Assembly: GCA_030825115.1 (NCBI GenBank)
Contig: JAPJQL010000044.1
Coordinates: 1-26,987 of the forward strand
Direction: 5' to 3'
DNA length: 26,987 nt
Source: Lachnospiraceae bacterium
Lineage (GTDB): Bacteria; Bacillota; Clostridia; Lachnospirales; Lachnospiraceae
Shown here piece after piece: positions 7,598-15,228 of the stretch. The translations under genes and the position numbers were made by a program. The stretch's first letter is position 1; every line of letters starts with the position of its first letter. A model generated the notes under the pieces. It was not told where the DNA came from and searched no databases. It was given only the letters and a program-made list of their open reading frames with translations.

Positions 7598-7610
7598 AAG
7601 GGATGAAGAT

Positions 7611-9899
7611 ATGGGGGGAAAACAGGGCAGAAAGCTGAAGTTTTTTGGAGGATTGGCGGTATTTCTATCGGTGAGCCTGTTTTGTGGCATCTTCGCGGGA
7701 GCTGCGTCTGTGACCGGGAATGGTGAGGGCAACGGGGGAGACGAGTTCCATGCGCCCCTGGAAACTGCCGGTTATGGCGTTATGACAGGCTCTACGGCGG
7801 AGATTTACATAGGGAAGACGTATCCCGAAGCGAAGATCAGCACGTATTCGGCGATTGCCGACGCTTTTTTGGCATTGTCCGGCGGAAAGATTGATTATGT
7901 CCTGACAGCCTACACGACGGCTCTGAATGCCGTCCGCAGCAATCCGGGTCTTGAGATATATAAGCGGGATATCATAGACGAGGCAAGTTCGATTGCCGTG
8001 GCAAAAGGGAATACGGGGCTGCTCAATGAGATTGACAGCGTGCTGGACCAGTTTAAGGCGGACGGGACTCTTAAGCAGGTCATTGCAAACTGGACAACTG
8101 CAGGGCAGGAGTACACCGTTTCGGAGATTCCGGTCCCGGCCGCTTCAAACGGAGTGCTCCGGGTGGCGATCGCCGCTGACCGGGAGCCGATGTGTTTTGT
8201 CATGGATGGCCAGTACCGCGGCCTGGATTGTGAACTGATTGAACGGATCGCCGCCGAACTTGGCAAAACCGTAGAATACCAGAATATGCAGTTTTCATCG
8301 CTGGTAGCGGCCCTTGCTTCGAACAAGGCGGACGTCATCATCTCCAATATGACTGCCACAGAGGAACGCCGTCAAAGTGTGGATTTCACTCAGCCGTATT
8401 TTGACAATCCTCAGGTGCTGGTAGCGCGGGCAGATCGGGCTGAGTCCTCCGGGGGGCCAGGGTTGGAATTCAGCAGGCTGTCAGACCTGAACGGGCATCT
8501 CATCTCCGTTTTGAGCGGTTCGGCGTTTGACCAGAAAACGGAAGCCGTCGTGGAAAACCCGTCGATTGTTTACTATAACACGATCTCTGATGAGATCAAC
8601 GCATTAAAAGGCGGAAAGGTGGACGCGGTCGTACTGGATGAACCGATGGCGAAGCTGGCAGTCTCAAAGCATACCGGGATCGGCATCATGCCGGAGGTGA
8701 TCGTGGAGGATCATTATGGTCTTGCCCTGACAAAAGACAATCCTCTTACGGAACAGGTAAACGAAATGATTGCCGGTTTTCGCGGGGATGGTACGCTGGA
8801 TGCGCTGGCGGCCAAGTGGTTTGGCGCAGATGAATCAGAAAAGACCTTGCCTGAGCTTGATTATCCTGGTCTGGCAGGGACGCTGCGGTTTGTCCATGAC
8901 AATACCAGTGAGCCGATGAGCTACGTAGGCAGCGGCGGAGCTGATATGGGATATGATGTGGAACTTGTTATGCTGGTGGCACAAGAGCTGGATGTAAAGC
9001 TGGAGATCACCAGCGCTAATTTTGATGCGCTGATCCCCATGCTGCAGAGCGGGAAAGCGGACATTGCCGCAGGCTGCTTTTCCATTACGCCGGAGCGCAG
9101 GGAGATGGTAGACCTGACAGACCCTTATTTTGACGGCAGTGTGGTGATGGTGGTCCGCAGCGTGGAGGCGGAAGCGGCCGGAAAAGCGGGTCTGATCGAC
9201 AGCCTGCGGGGCAGCTTCACACGGACCTTCCTCACGGAGGGGCGGTGGAAGCTGATCGGAAGCGGGCTTACCGTAACCGTGGTGATCTCGGTCCTGTCAG
9301 GGCTTTTTGGATCGGCTCTGGGGTTTGGAATCTGTATGCTTCGCCGCTCGAAACGGCGGGCGGTATCGGGAACTGCGGCCGCCTTTATCAGGATCATACA
9401 GGGAACGCCGATCGTTGTGCTTTTGATGATTCTTTATTATGTGGTATTTGGGACCGTGGACATCTCGGCAATTGCTGTCTCGGTGATCGGTTTTTCGGTG
9501 AATTTTGCAGTCTATGTATCGGAGATGATGCGGACCGGAATCGATGCGGTGGATGGAGGACAGCTGGAAGCTGCTTTGGCGCTTGGCTACACCAGAGTCC
9601 AGACGTTTCAAAAAGTGACATTTCCACAGGCGGCGCGTCATTTCCTTCCGGTATTTAAAGGTGAGTTTATCTCAATGGTAAAGATGACATCCGTGGTGGG
9701 CTATATCGCCGTACAGGACCTGACCAAGGTCAGCGACATCATCCGCAGCCGTACCCTGGAGGCATTTTTCCCGCTGATCGCGACCGCAGTGCTGTATTTC
9801 CTGATTGCAAATGTACTGGCCCTGCTGCTTTCCCTGGTGGAATTCCGTCTGGATCCCAAACGGCGTCCGCGGACTTTGAAAGGAGTGACTGAAAAATGA
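7611..9899 (+). CDS. ABC importer permease fused to rearranged substrate-binding domains
   Basis: The 762-residue protein has a signal/anchor (residues 1-32), then segments resembling SBP_bac_3 amino-acid-binding domains. Residues about 52-163 match only the second lobe and closing part (GVMTGST..., GGKIDYVLTA, ADGTLKQVIANW). Residues about 182-405 are a complete domain (VLRVAIAADREPMCFV to LDALAAKWFG). Residues about 423-518 match only the first lobe (LRFVHDNTSEPMSY to MVDLTDPYFDGS). A membrane permease domain follows (about 550-750) with an EAA-type loop (QLEAALALGYTRVQTFQKVTFPQA, 651-674). Fusions of binding domains and permease are known (GlnP), but this half-full-half order is odd. ATG 7611 is chosen because AGGGA at 7599-7603 precedes it. 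The longer frame needs a TTG inside the STAS gene. Its 3' end overlaps the ATPase gene (ATGA). The likely substrate class is polar amino acids or similar small solutes. Confidence 0.9.
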   Translation: MGGKQGRKLKFFGGLAVFLSVSLFCGIFAGAASVTGNGEGNGGDEFHAPLETAGYGVMTGSTAEIYIGKTYPEAKISTYSAIADAFLALSGGKIDYVLTAYTTALNAVRSNPGLEIYKRDIIDEASSIAVAKGNTGLLNEIDSVLDQFKADGTLKQVIANWTTAGQEYTVSEIPVPAASNGVLRVAIAADREPMCFVMDGQYRGLDCELIERIAAELGKTVEYQNMQFSSLVAALASNKADVIISNMTATEERRQSVDFTQPYFDNPQVLVARADRAESSGGPGLEFSRLSDLNGHLISVLSGSAFDQKTEAVVENPSIVYYNTISDEINALKGGKVDAVVLDEPMAKLAVSKHTGIGIMPEVIVEDHYGLALTKDNPLTEQVNEMIAGFRGDGTLDALAAKWFGADESEKTLPELDYPGLAGTLRFVHDNTSEPMSYVGSGGADMGYDVELVMLVAQELDVKLEITSANFDALIPMLQSGKADIAAGCFSITPERREMVDLTDPYFDGSVVMVVRSVEAEAAGKAGLIDSLRGSFTRTFLTEGRWKLIGSGLTVTVVISVLSGLFGSALGFGICMLRRSKRRAVSGTAAAFIRIIQGTPIVVLLMILYYVVFGTVDISAIAVSVIGFSVNFAVYVSEMMRTGIDAVDGGQLEAALALGYTRVQTFQKVTFPQAARHFLPVFKGEFISMVKMTSVVGYIAVQDLTKVSDIIRSRTLEAFFPLIATAVLYFLIANVLALLLSLVEFRLDPKRRPRTLKGVTEK

Positions 9900-10975
9900 T
9901 AACGATACGGCATTTACGTAAGGAATATCCGAATGTCACACCTCTCATGGATGTGAATGCAGAAATCAGAAAGGGCGAGGTGATCTCCATCATCGGTCCT
10001 TCGGGGACTGGAAAAAGTACGCTGCTGCGCTGTCTGAACCGGCTGGAGACGCCCACATCCGGGGAAATCCTGGTAGACGGTGTGAACATCATGGATAAAG
10101 GGGCGGACCTGTCGCTGGTAAGAAGAAAGATGGGGATGGTGTTCCAGTCCTTCAACCTCTTTTCCCACCGCATGGTCATCGAAAACCTGATGATGGCTCC
10201 GATGGACCTGTTGAAAGTTTCCAGGCAGGAAGCATATGAGGAGGGGATACGCCTCTTAAAAACGGTAGGGCTGGCGGAGAAGGCATTTGCCTATCCTGAT
10301 GAGCTTTCCGGCGGGCAGAAGCAGCGTGTGGCAATCGCCCGCGCCCTTGCCATGAAACCGGAAATCGTACTGTTTGATGAACCGACTTCCGCTCTGGATC
10401 CTACTATGGTCGGAGAGGTGCTTTCTGTCATCCGGGCGCTGGCCAATGAAGGGCTTACGATGATGATCGTCACCCACGAAATGAAATTTGCACGGGATGT
10501 TTCTACGCGGATTTTCTATATGGATGAAGGCGAGATCTATGAGGATGGCACGCCGGAGCAGATATTTGACCATCCACAGCGGGAGCGTACCCGCATCTTT
10601 GTCCGCAGGCTGAAGGTGTTTGAGCGGGAGATTGTCTCTAAAACCTTCGATTTTATTGAGATGAATACCGCAATCGAGGAGTTTGGGCGAAAACAGCTTC
10701 TGTCTCAGAGAAATATCAGGAACATCCAGCTTCTGTTTGAAGAACTTTGCGTCCAGATGCTGCTTGGGCGGATGGGAGACGATATCAGGCTTTCCTTTGC
10801 CGTGAGTGTGTCGGAGCTGGATGACAGCTGTGAAGTGCGCGTGGGATTTGGCGGAGAAGCGTTTGACCCGCTGGCGGGAGATGATGACGATCTGTCTGTC
10901 CGGCTGGTGAAACGAATCGTGAAAAATTATGAGTTTACTTATGACGGACGGAATCAGATTGCGTTGTATCTGTAA
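9896..10975 (+). CDS. Amino-acid-type ABC ATPase with a degenerate RsbW-like C-terminal domain
   Basis: Residues 1-240 are a complete polar amino acid ABC ATPase: Walker A GPSGTGKST (34-42), Q-loop Q84, signature LSGGQ (137-141), Walker B VLFDE (158-162) and switch His194. Such ATPases normally end near residue 245; this one has 359. The extra 115 residues align by eye with the RsbW-like kinase encoded at 17962. LLFEELCVQML (279-289) matches its N-box EEILVNI but has Gln287 instead of Asn. GGEAFDP (319-325) matches RGIMFNP but with Phe318 where the G1 Asp should be. DDDLSVRLVKRI replaces the glycine-rich lid. The tail therefore probably cannot bind ATP and may be a docking domain, for example for the STAS protein. 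It overlaps the permease gene by 4 bases, so the two should form one importer. Confidence 0.9.
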   Translation: MITIRHLRKEYPNVTPLMDVNAEIRKGEVISIIGPSGTGKSTLLRCLNRLETPTSGEILVDGVNIMDKGADLSLVRRKMGMVFQSFNLFSHRMVIENLMMAPMDLLKVSRQEAYEEGIRLLKTVGLAEKAFAYPDELSGGQKQRVAIARALAMKPEIVLFDEPTSALDPTMVGEVLSVIRALANEGLTMMIVTHEMKFARDVSTRIFYMDEGEIYEDGTPEQIFDHPQRERTRIFVRRLKVFEREIVSKTFDFIEMNTAIEEFGRKQLLSQRNIRNIQLLFEELCVQMLLGRMGDDIRLSFAVSVSELDDSCEVRVGFGGEAFDPLAGDDDDLSVRLVKRIVKNYEFTYDGRNQIALYL

Positions 10976-10988
10976 AGGGGGGAATGTT

Positions 10989-11888
10989 GTGGCTGAGGAT
11001 TATGGGATAGAGAAACATCTGTTCCAGCTGGATCCGGACCTGCATGGGCGTTACAGGAACTGCCTGGTGGTGTCCAGAAGCATGCTGACCCGCTACGAGA
11101 GCACGTTTCCTACCTACACCGACCATTCGCTGCTGCACACGCTGGAGATCATTGAACTGTGCAATCAACTGATGGGGGAGTATCTTTCGGATATGACGGC
11201 AGAAGAGCTGTATGTCCTGCTGATGGGGGCATTATTCCATGATGTGGGGATGGGGATCTCGGCAGAGGATTACAGGCGGTTTCGCCCCAGGCTGCATCTG
11301 CCGCATCTGACAGGCGCATCGACTGCGCTGGAACAGGCAGAGATAATCCGGGATTTCCATCAGGAATTTTCCGGGATGTTTGTGGAAAGATACCAGGAGA
11401 TTTTTGATATTCCAAACGAGCGGTATGCCTATGCCATCATCCAGGTCTGCCGGGGGCACAGAAAGACAGACCTTTTGGCGCAGGAAGAATATCCCTCCGA
11501 TTTTTCCGTATCGGAGGGAAAGACGGTGTGCCTGCCCTACCTTGCGGCGCTTCTTTGCCTGGCCGATGAATTGGATGTGGCGGCCGACCGCAACATTGGT
11601 TTTTTGTACGATCTGGATAAAATTGACAATCCGGTGAGCCGTTTGGAATTTCAGAAGCATCAGGCGATCAGCCGGGTAGCGGTGGAACCGGACCGGGTGA
11701 TGGTCTACGCCTGGTCGGATGACCCGGCGGTGCGGGACGGTGTGATCCGCCTGGTGGAGAAGCTTGGTGACAAACTGCGTTACTGCCGGGCGGTTGTATC
11801 GATCCGGACGGGGTATGCCATTACCCAGAAAAATGTTTTTCTGGAGATGAACGCCGCGCCGGAAATGGGGAGGGGGAACTGCATATGA
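10989..11888 (+). CDS. HD-domain metal-dependent phosphohydrolase-like protein
   Basis: The 299-residue soluble protein has HD superfamily motifs: H46 and H50 in YTDHSLLHTLEIIE, the H84-D85 pair in GALFHDVGMG, H157 in VCRGHRKTDL, and an acidic LADELDVAADR helix (residues about 191-201). Proteins of this type bind one or two metals and usually hydrolyse nucleotides or phosphoesters. The substrate cannot be told. The start is GTG 10989, with an AAAGGGGGGAA ribosome binding site at 10974-10984. The longer open frame runs back into the ABC ATPase gene and is not used. The last codons overlap the next gene by 4 bases (ATGA), coupling it to the purine-type permease. A cyclic-nucleotide or nucleotide-clearing role would fit that neighbour but is inference. 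Confidence 0.85.
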   Translation: MAEDYGIEKHLFQLDPDLHGRYRNCLVVSRSMLTRYESTFPTYTDHSLLHTLEIIELCNQLMGEYLSDMTAEELYVLLMGALFHDVGMGISAEDYRRFRPRLHLPHLTGASTALEQAEIIRDFHQEFSGMFVERYQEIFDIPNERYAYAIIQVCRGHRKTDLLAQEEYPSDFSVSEGKTVCLPYLAALLCLADELDVAADRNIGFLYDLDKIDNPVSRLEFQKHQAISRVAVEPDRVMVYAWSDDPAVRDGVIRLVEKLGDKLRYCRAVVSIRTGYAITQKNVFLEMNAAPEMGRGNCI

Positions 11889-13192
11889 AATTATTGGACC
11901 GGATCTTTCATCTGACGGAGCACGGCACTACGGTCCGGAGGGAAGTCGTGGGGGCGTTTACGTCTTTTTTTGCGATTGCATATATTATCTTTGTGACGCC
12001 GGGATATCTGTCCCAGACCGGTATGGATTATACTGCCGTTCTGGTTGCCACCTGCGTGGCTTCCGCTCTGGGCTGTTTTTTATCTGCGGTATTCGGAATG
12101 CCGTTTATGCTGAGCCCGGGAGTCGGGCTGAATGCCTTTTTTACTTATACGCTGTGTTTTACCATGGGGTATACCTGGCAGCAGGGGCTGACGGTGGTAT
12201 TTCTGTCGGGGCTCCTCTATCTGGTTGTCACGCTTACCCCGCTGCGGGATATGATGATCACCTGTATCCCGCCGTCGATGAAAAATGCCATCAGCGCAGG
12301 GCTTGGAATGTTCATTGCGCTGATCGGATTGTTTAACTCTGGAATTGTCATTGCCCACGATGGAATCCTGAGCCTGGGGGCAGTCTCTTCGGAGACCACC
12401 CTGCTGGCAGTCATCGGGATTTTGCTTACGGGGGTGATGATGGCGTGGAACATGAAAGGGGCAATGCTGATCGGCATTGTCGCAACTACGCTGCTCGGCA
12501 TTCCGATGGGGGTGACCCGGATGCCGGAGTCGGTCACGCTGTCAGGGGTTTCTCTTGCGCCTCTGCTGTTTCAGCTTGATTTTTCAGGTGTGTTCTCCCT
12601 TGGAGTGCTGCCGGTGGTATCTGCGGTCATCACATTTACCATGTGCGTCTGTTTTGATACGCTGGGCGATCTGATCTGTATCGCCGGAGCGGGCAATCTG
12701 CTGGATGAAAAAGGCGGATTGGGAAAATACAGCCGCGCCATGACGGTAAATGCCCTTGCTACCTGCATCGCGCCCTGTATTGGCGGTCCGGCTATGATCC
12801 CTCCGGTGGAAGGGTCTACCGGTATCGCAGAGGGGGCCCGTACAGGGCTTCATGCAGCGGCGACAGGTTTGCTGTTTTTGCTGGCAATCCTGATCGCGCC
12901 GGTCGCAGGCGTCATTCCCAGCGCCGCGACCGCCCCCTCGCTTATATTGATCGGGATGCTGATGATTGGAAACGCCACGAACATTTACTGGCACAGTGTG
13001 GAGATCGCTCTGCCCTGTTTCCTGACCATGATCATGATTCCATTTACTTACTCGGTCGCCGACGGCATAGGGGTGGGATTCATCTCTTATGTGGCGATTC
13101 ATCTGATTACCGGCAAATGGAGACGGGTGCCGCCGATCACCTATGGACTGGCGGCGATGTTCGTCATTATGTACATACTTTCGGCACTGTAG
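11885..13192 (+). CDS. NCS2-family purine-type permease (first of a tandem pair)
   Basis: The 435-residue, highly hydrophobic protein belongs to the AzgA/PbuG branch of NCS2 transporters (about 14 membrane segments), which import adenine, guanine, hypoxanthine or xanthine with protons. The TM3 region SPGVGLNAFFTYTL (77-90) is canonical. The TM8 motif reads FDTLGD (257-262) where FDTVGT is usual. The TM10 region reads GPAMIPPVEGSTGI, with E309-G310 where ES is usual, and has lost the Thr-rich loop. Substrate specificity may therefore differ from classical members. It overlaps the HD gene by 4 bases, and a second NCS2 gene of the same length follows after 34 bases. Confidence 0.92.
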   Translation: MKLLDRIFHLTEHGTTVRREVVGAFTSFFAIAYIIFVTPGYLSQTGMDYTAVLVATCVASALGCFLSAVFGMPFMLSPGVGLNAFFTYTLCFTMGYTWQQGLTVVFLSGLLYLVVTLTPLRDMMITCIPPSMKNAISAGLGMFIALIGLFNSGIVIAHDGILSLGAVSSETTLLAVIGILLTGVMMAWNMKGAMLIGIVATTLLGIPMGVTRMPESVTLSGVSLAPLLFQLDFSGVFSLGVLPVVSAVITFTMCVCFDTLGDLICIAGAGNLLDEKGGLGKYSRAMTVNALATCIAPCIGGPAMIPPVEGSTGIAEGARTGLHAAATGLLFLLAILIAPVAGVIPSAATAPSLILIGMLMIGNATNIYWHSVEIALPCFLTMIMIPFTYSVADGIGVGFISYVAIHLITGKWRRVPPITYGLAAMFVIMYILSAL

Positions 13193-13226
13193 CCGGTGTC
13201 ATTGGAAATATGGGAGGAGGACAGAT

Positions 13227-14534
13227 ATGAACACGATTCTGCGTCATTTTCAGATTCAGGCCAGAGGTTCCAGCATTGGGCGGGAACTGCTGGGCGGGGT
13301 CACTACATTTTTTGCGATGGCTTATCTGATTGCCGTCATTCCGGGAATCCTGTCCCGGACCGGGATGGAGTTTTCTGCCGTCATGACTGCAACCTGCCTG
13401 GCTGCTGCGGCAGGGAGCATCGCGACGGGGCTGTTTGCCAATCTGCCGTTTGCACAGGCGCCGGGGCTGGGGTTCCAGACTGTGTTTACCCTGACCCTCT
13501 GCAGCCGTTATGGCTATAGCTGGCAGCAGGCGCTGGCTGTCGTATTTCTTTCGGGTCTGCTTTTTTTTGCAATCGCGCTGACCCCTTTGCGGGAACGGAT
13601 CACGGATGCAATCCCGATGCCGTTTAAATTTGCGCTTTCTGCCGGAATCGGACTTTTGATCACGCTTTCGGGGCTGATCAATGCCGGGCTTGTGACTGCG
13701 GAGGATAACCTGCTGGATATGGGCGATGTCACCGGCATCATGCCGCTTCTTGCCCTGTTTGGGATATTTCTGACGGCGGCGCTGCTGATACGCAGGGTAA
13801 AAGGCGCGCTGGTGATCGGGATGGCGGCGATAACCGTGCTTGGAATCCCCTTTGGAATCACCAGGATGCCTCAGGAGCTTGAGATGGTCCGGGGAGCCGG
13901 CGCTGTTGCCTTTAAACTGGATTTTCAAGGTCTGGCGTCCCATGGGATGATTCCTCTTGTCTCATCGATCCTGACTCTGACCCTCTGTGATTTTTTTGAT
14001 ACCGTGGGTACATTGCTGGGAGTGGGCGGTGATGCCAAGATGACGGACAACACCGGGGATTTGCCGGGAGGAGGACGCGCGATCGTCTGCGATGCGGCTG
14101 CAACCTGTGTGGGCGCATTGCTGGGGGTTTCCAATACGACTACCGTGGCAGAATCGGCAACCGGAATCCAGGAAGGGGCCCGCACCGGTCTTTCGGCCGT
14201 TGTCACCGGTCTTTTGTTTCTTTTGGCGATCCCCCTGGCACCTTTTGTCAGCGCAATCCCCGGAGCGGCGACGACAGCCGCTATGGTCATCGTCGGTATG
14301 ATGATGATGAGCGGGATCACCCAGATCCACTGGAAGCATGTGGAGGTGTCGCTTCCCTGTTTTTTGATCATTGTGGGAATGCCTTTTACCTCCTCGATCA
14401 CTACGGGGATATCGATGGGATTTCTCTCTTATGTGGTTTTGATGGTGATGAGAAAACGGGCGCATCTGGTCTCGCCGTATCTGTATGTTTTAGCGGGGAT
14501 GTTTCTTGTGATGTATGTACTGGCGGCGCTGTAA
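13227..14534 (+). CDS. NCS2-family purine-type permease (second of a tandem pair)
   Basis: The 435-residue protein is a paralogue of the preceding permease and aligns with it almost without gaps around TM8 and TM10. Here TM8 FDTVGT (257-262) and TM10 SNTTTVAESATGI (302-314, with E309-S310) are canonical for AzgA-type carriers. The TM3 region reads APGLGFQTVFTLTL (78-91), with Gln84 replacing the usual Asn of GLNAFF. The pair thus diverge from the family at opposite sites. ATG 13227 is chosen because GGGAGGAGG (13212-13220) lies directly upstream. A longer frame reaches back into the previous gene and is rejected. Confidence 0.92.
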   Translation: MNTILRHFQIQARGSSIGRELLGGVTTFFAMAYLIAVIPGILSRTGMEFSAVMTATCLAAAAGSIATGLFANLPFAQAPGLGFQTVFTLTLCSRYGYSWQQALAVVFLSGLLFFAIALTPLRERITDAIPMPFKFALSAGIGLLITLSGLINAGLVTAEDNLLDMGDVTGIMPLLALFGIFLTAALLIRRVKGALVIGMAAITVLGIPFGITRMPQELEMVRGAGAVAFKLDFQGLASHGMIPLVSSILTLTLCDFFDTVGTLLGVGGDAKMTDNTGDLPGGGRAIVCDAAATCVGALLGVSNTTTVAESATGIQEGARTGLSAVVTGLLFLLAIPLAPFVSAIPGAATTAAMVIVGMMMMSGITQIHWKHVEVSLPCFLIIVGMPFTSSITTGISMGFLSYVVLMVMRKRAHLVSPYLYVLAGMFLVMYVLAAL

Positions 14535-14568
14535 GCCCATCTGGAAAAGATTGTGAGGAGGGAGATAA

Positions 14569-15228
14569 ATGGCTGCTGAAAAAAGAATCCTGTTATTTGT
14601 GGATGCCACGGTAAGGCCGTCTGGTCAGTCCAGGACAGGGAAATTGTGCGGCGCCTATTTGGAGGCATTCTGCGCGGCGCACCCGGAGTATGAGGTGCAC
14701 AGGCTGGAACTGGGTAAAGAGAACCTTTTGCCTAATTGTCAGGAAGATCTGGCGGAGCGGGAACATCTTATCCGTGAGGGAAAGATGGATTCTCCTGTTT
14801 TTTGCTATGCCAGGGAGTTTGCACAAGCCGACCACATTTTGATTGGCGCGCCTTACTGGGACCTGTCTTTTCCGGCATTGTTAAAGGTATATATCGAAAA
14901 AATCTGTGTCGGAGGAATCACATTTGTCTATACGGAGACGGGGGTTAAACCCCTGTGCCGGGCCGGGCGCATGACGTATCTGACAACCAGCGGCGGTATG
15001 ATCGGGGATATGGATTTTGGCTCAGAATACCTGAGCGGACTTTGTTCGGCCCTGTTTGGAATCCCTGTTTTCGAGCGCGCGGCAGCGGAAGGGCTGGACA
15101 TAGACGGGGCAGACTGCAGTCAGTTGATGGAAGAGGCATGCAGCTGTGTGCGCAGGATGGCGCAGGTGGGGAAGAAATCTTTTGCGGCGGAACATGACAG
15201 GGACAGAAATGGAAGGAGACCAGGATGA
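14569..15228 (+). CDS. Flavodoxin-fold NAD(P)H oxidoreductase (AzoR-like)
   Basis: The 219-residue protein has the layout of FMN-dependent NADH-azoreductases/quinone reductases. A first strand with phosphate loop (ILLFVDATVRPSGQSRTGKL) is followed by ILIGAPYWDLSFPALLKVYIEKICVGGITFVYTETGVKPL, and then YLTTSGGMIGDMD. These correspond to the APMYNF...LKNYFD, TFRYTENGP and TSRGG segments of AzoR. Members transfer two electrons from NAD(P)H to quinones, azo or nitro compounds. The physiological substrate here is unknown. GAGGAGGGAG (14555-14564) precedes the ATG. The 3' end overlaps the secreted-protein gene by 4 bases, so translation of the two is coupled. Confidence 0.85.
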   Translation: MAAEKRILLFVDATVRPSGQSRTGKLCGAYLEAFCAAHPEYEVHRLELGKENLLPNCQEDLAEREHLIREGKMDSPVFCYAREFAQADHILIGAPYWDLSFPALLKVYIEKICVGGITFVYTETGVKPLCRAGRMTYLTTSGGMIGDMDFGSEYLSGLCSALFGIPVFERAAAEGLDIDGADCSQLMEEACSCVRRMAQVGKKSFAAEHDRDRNGRRPG

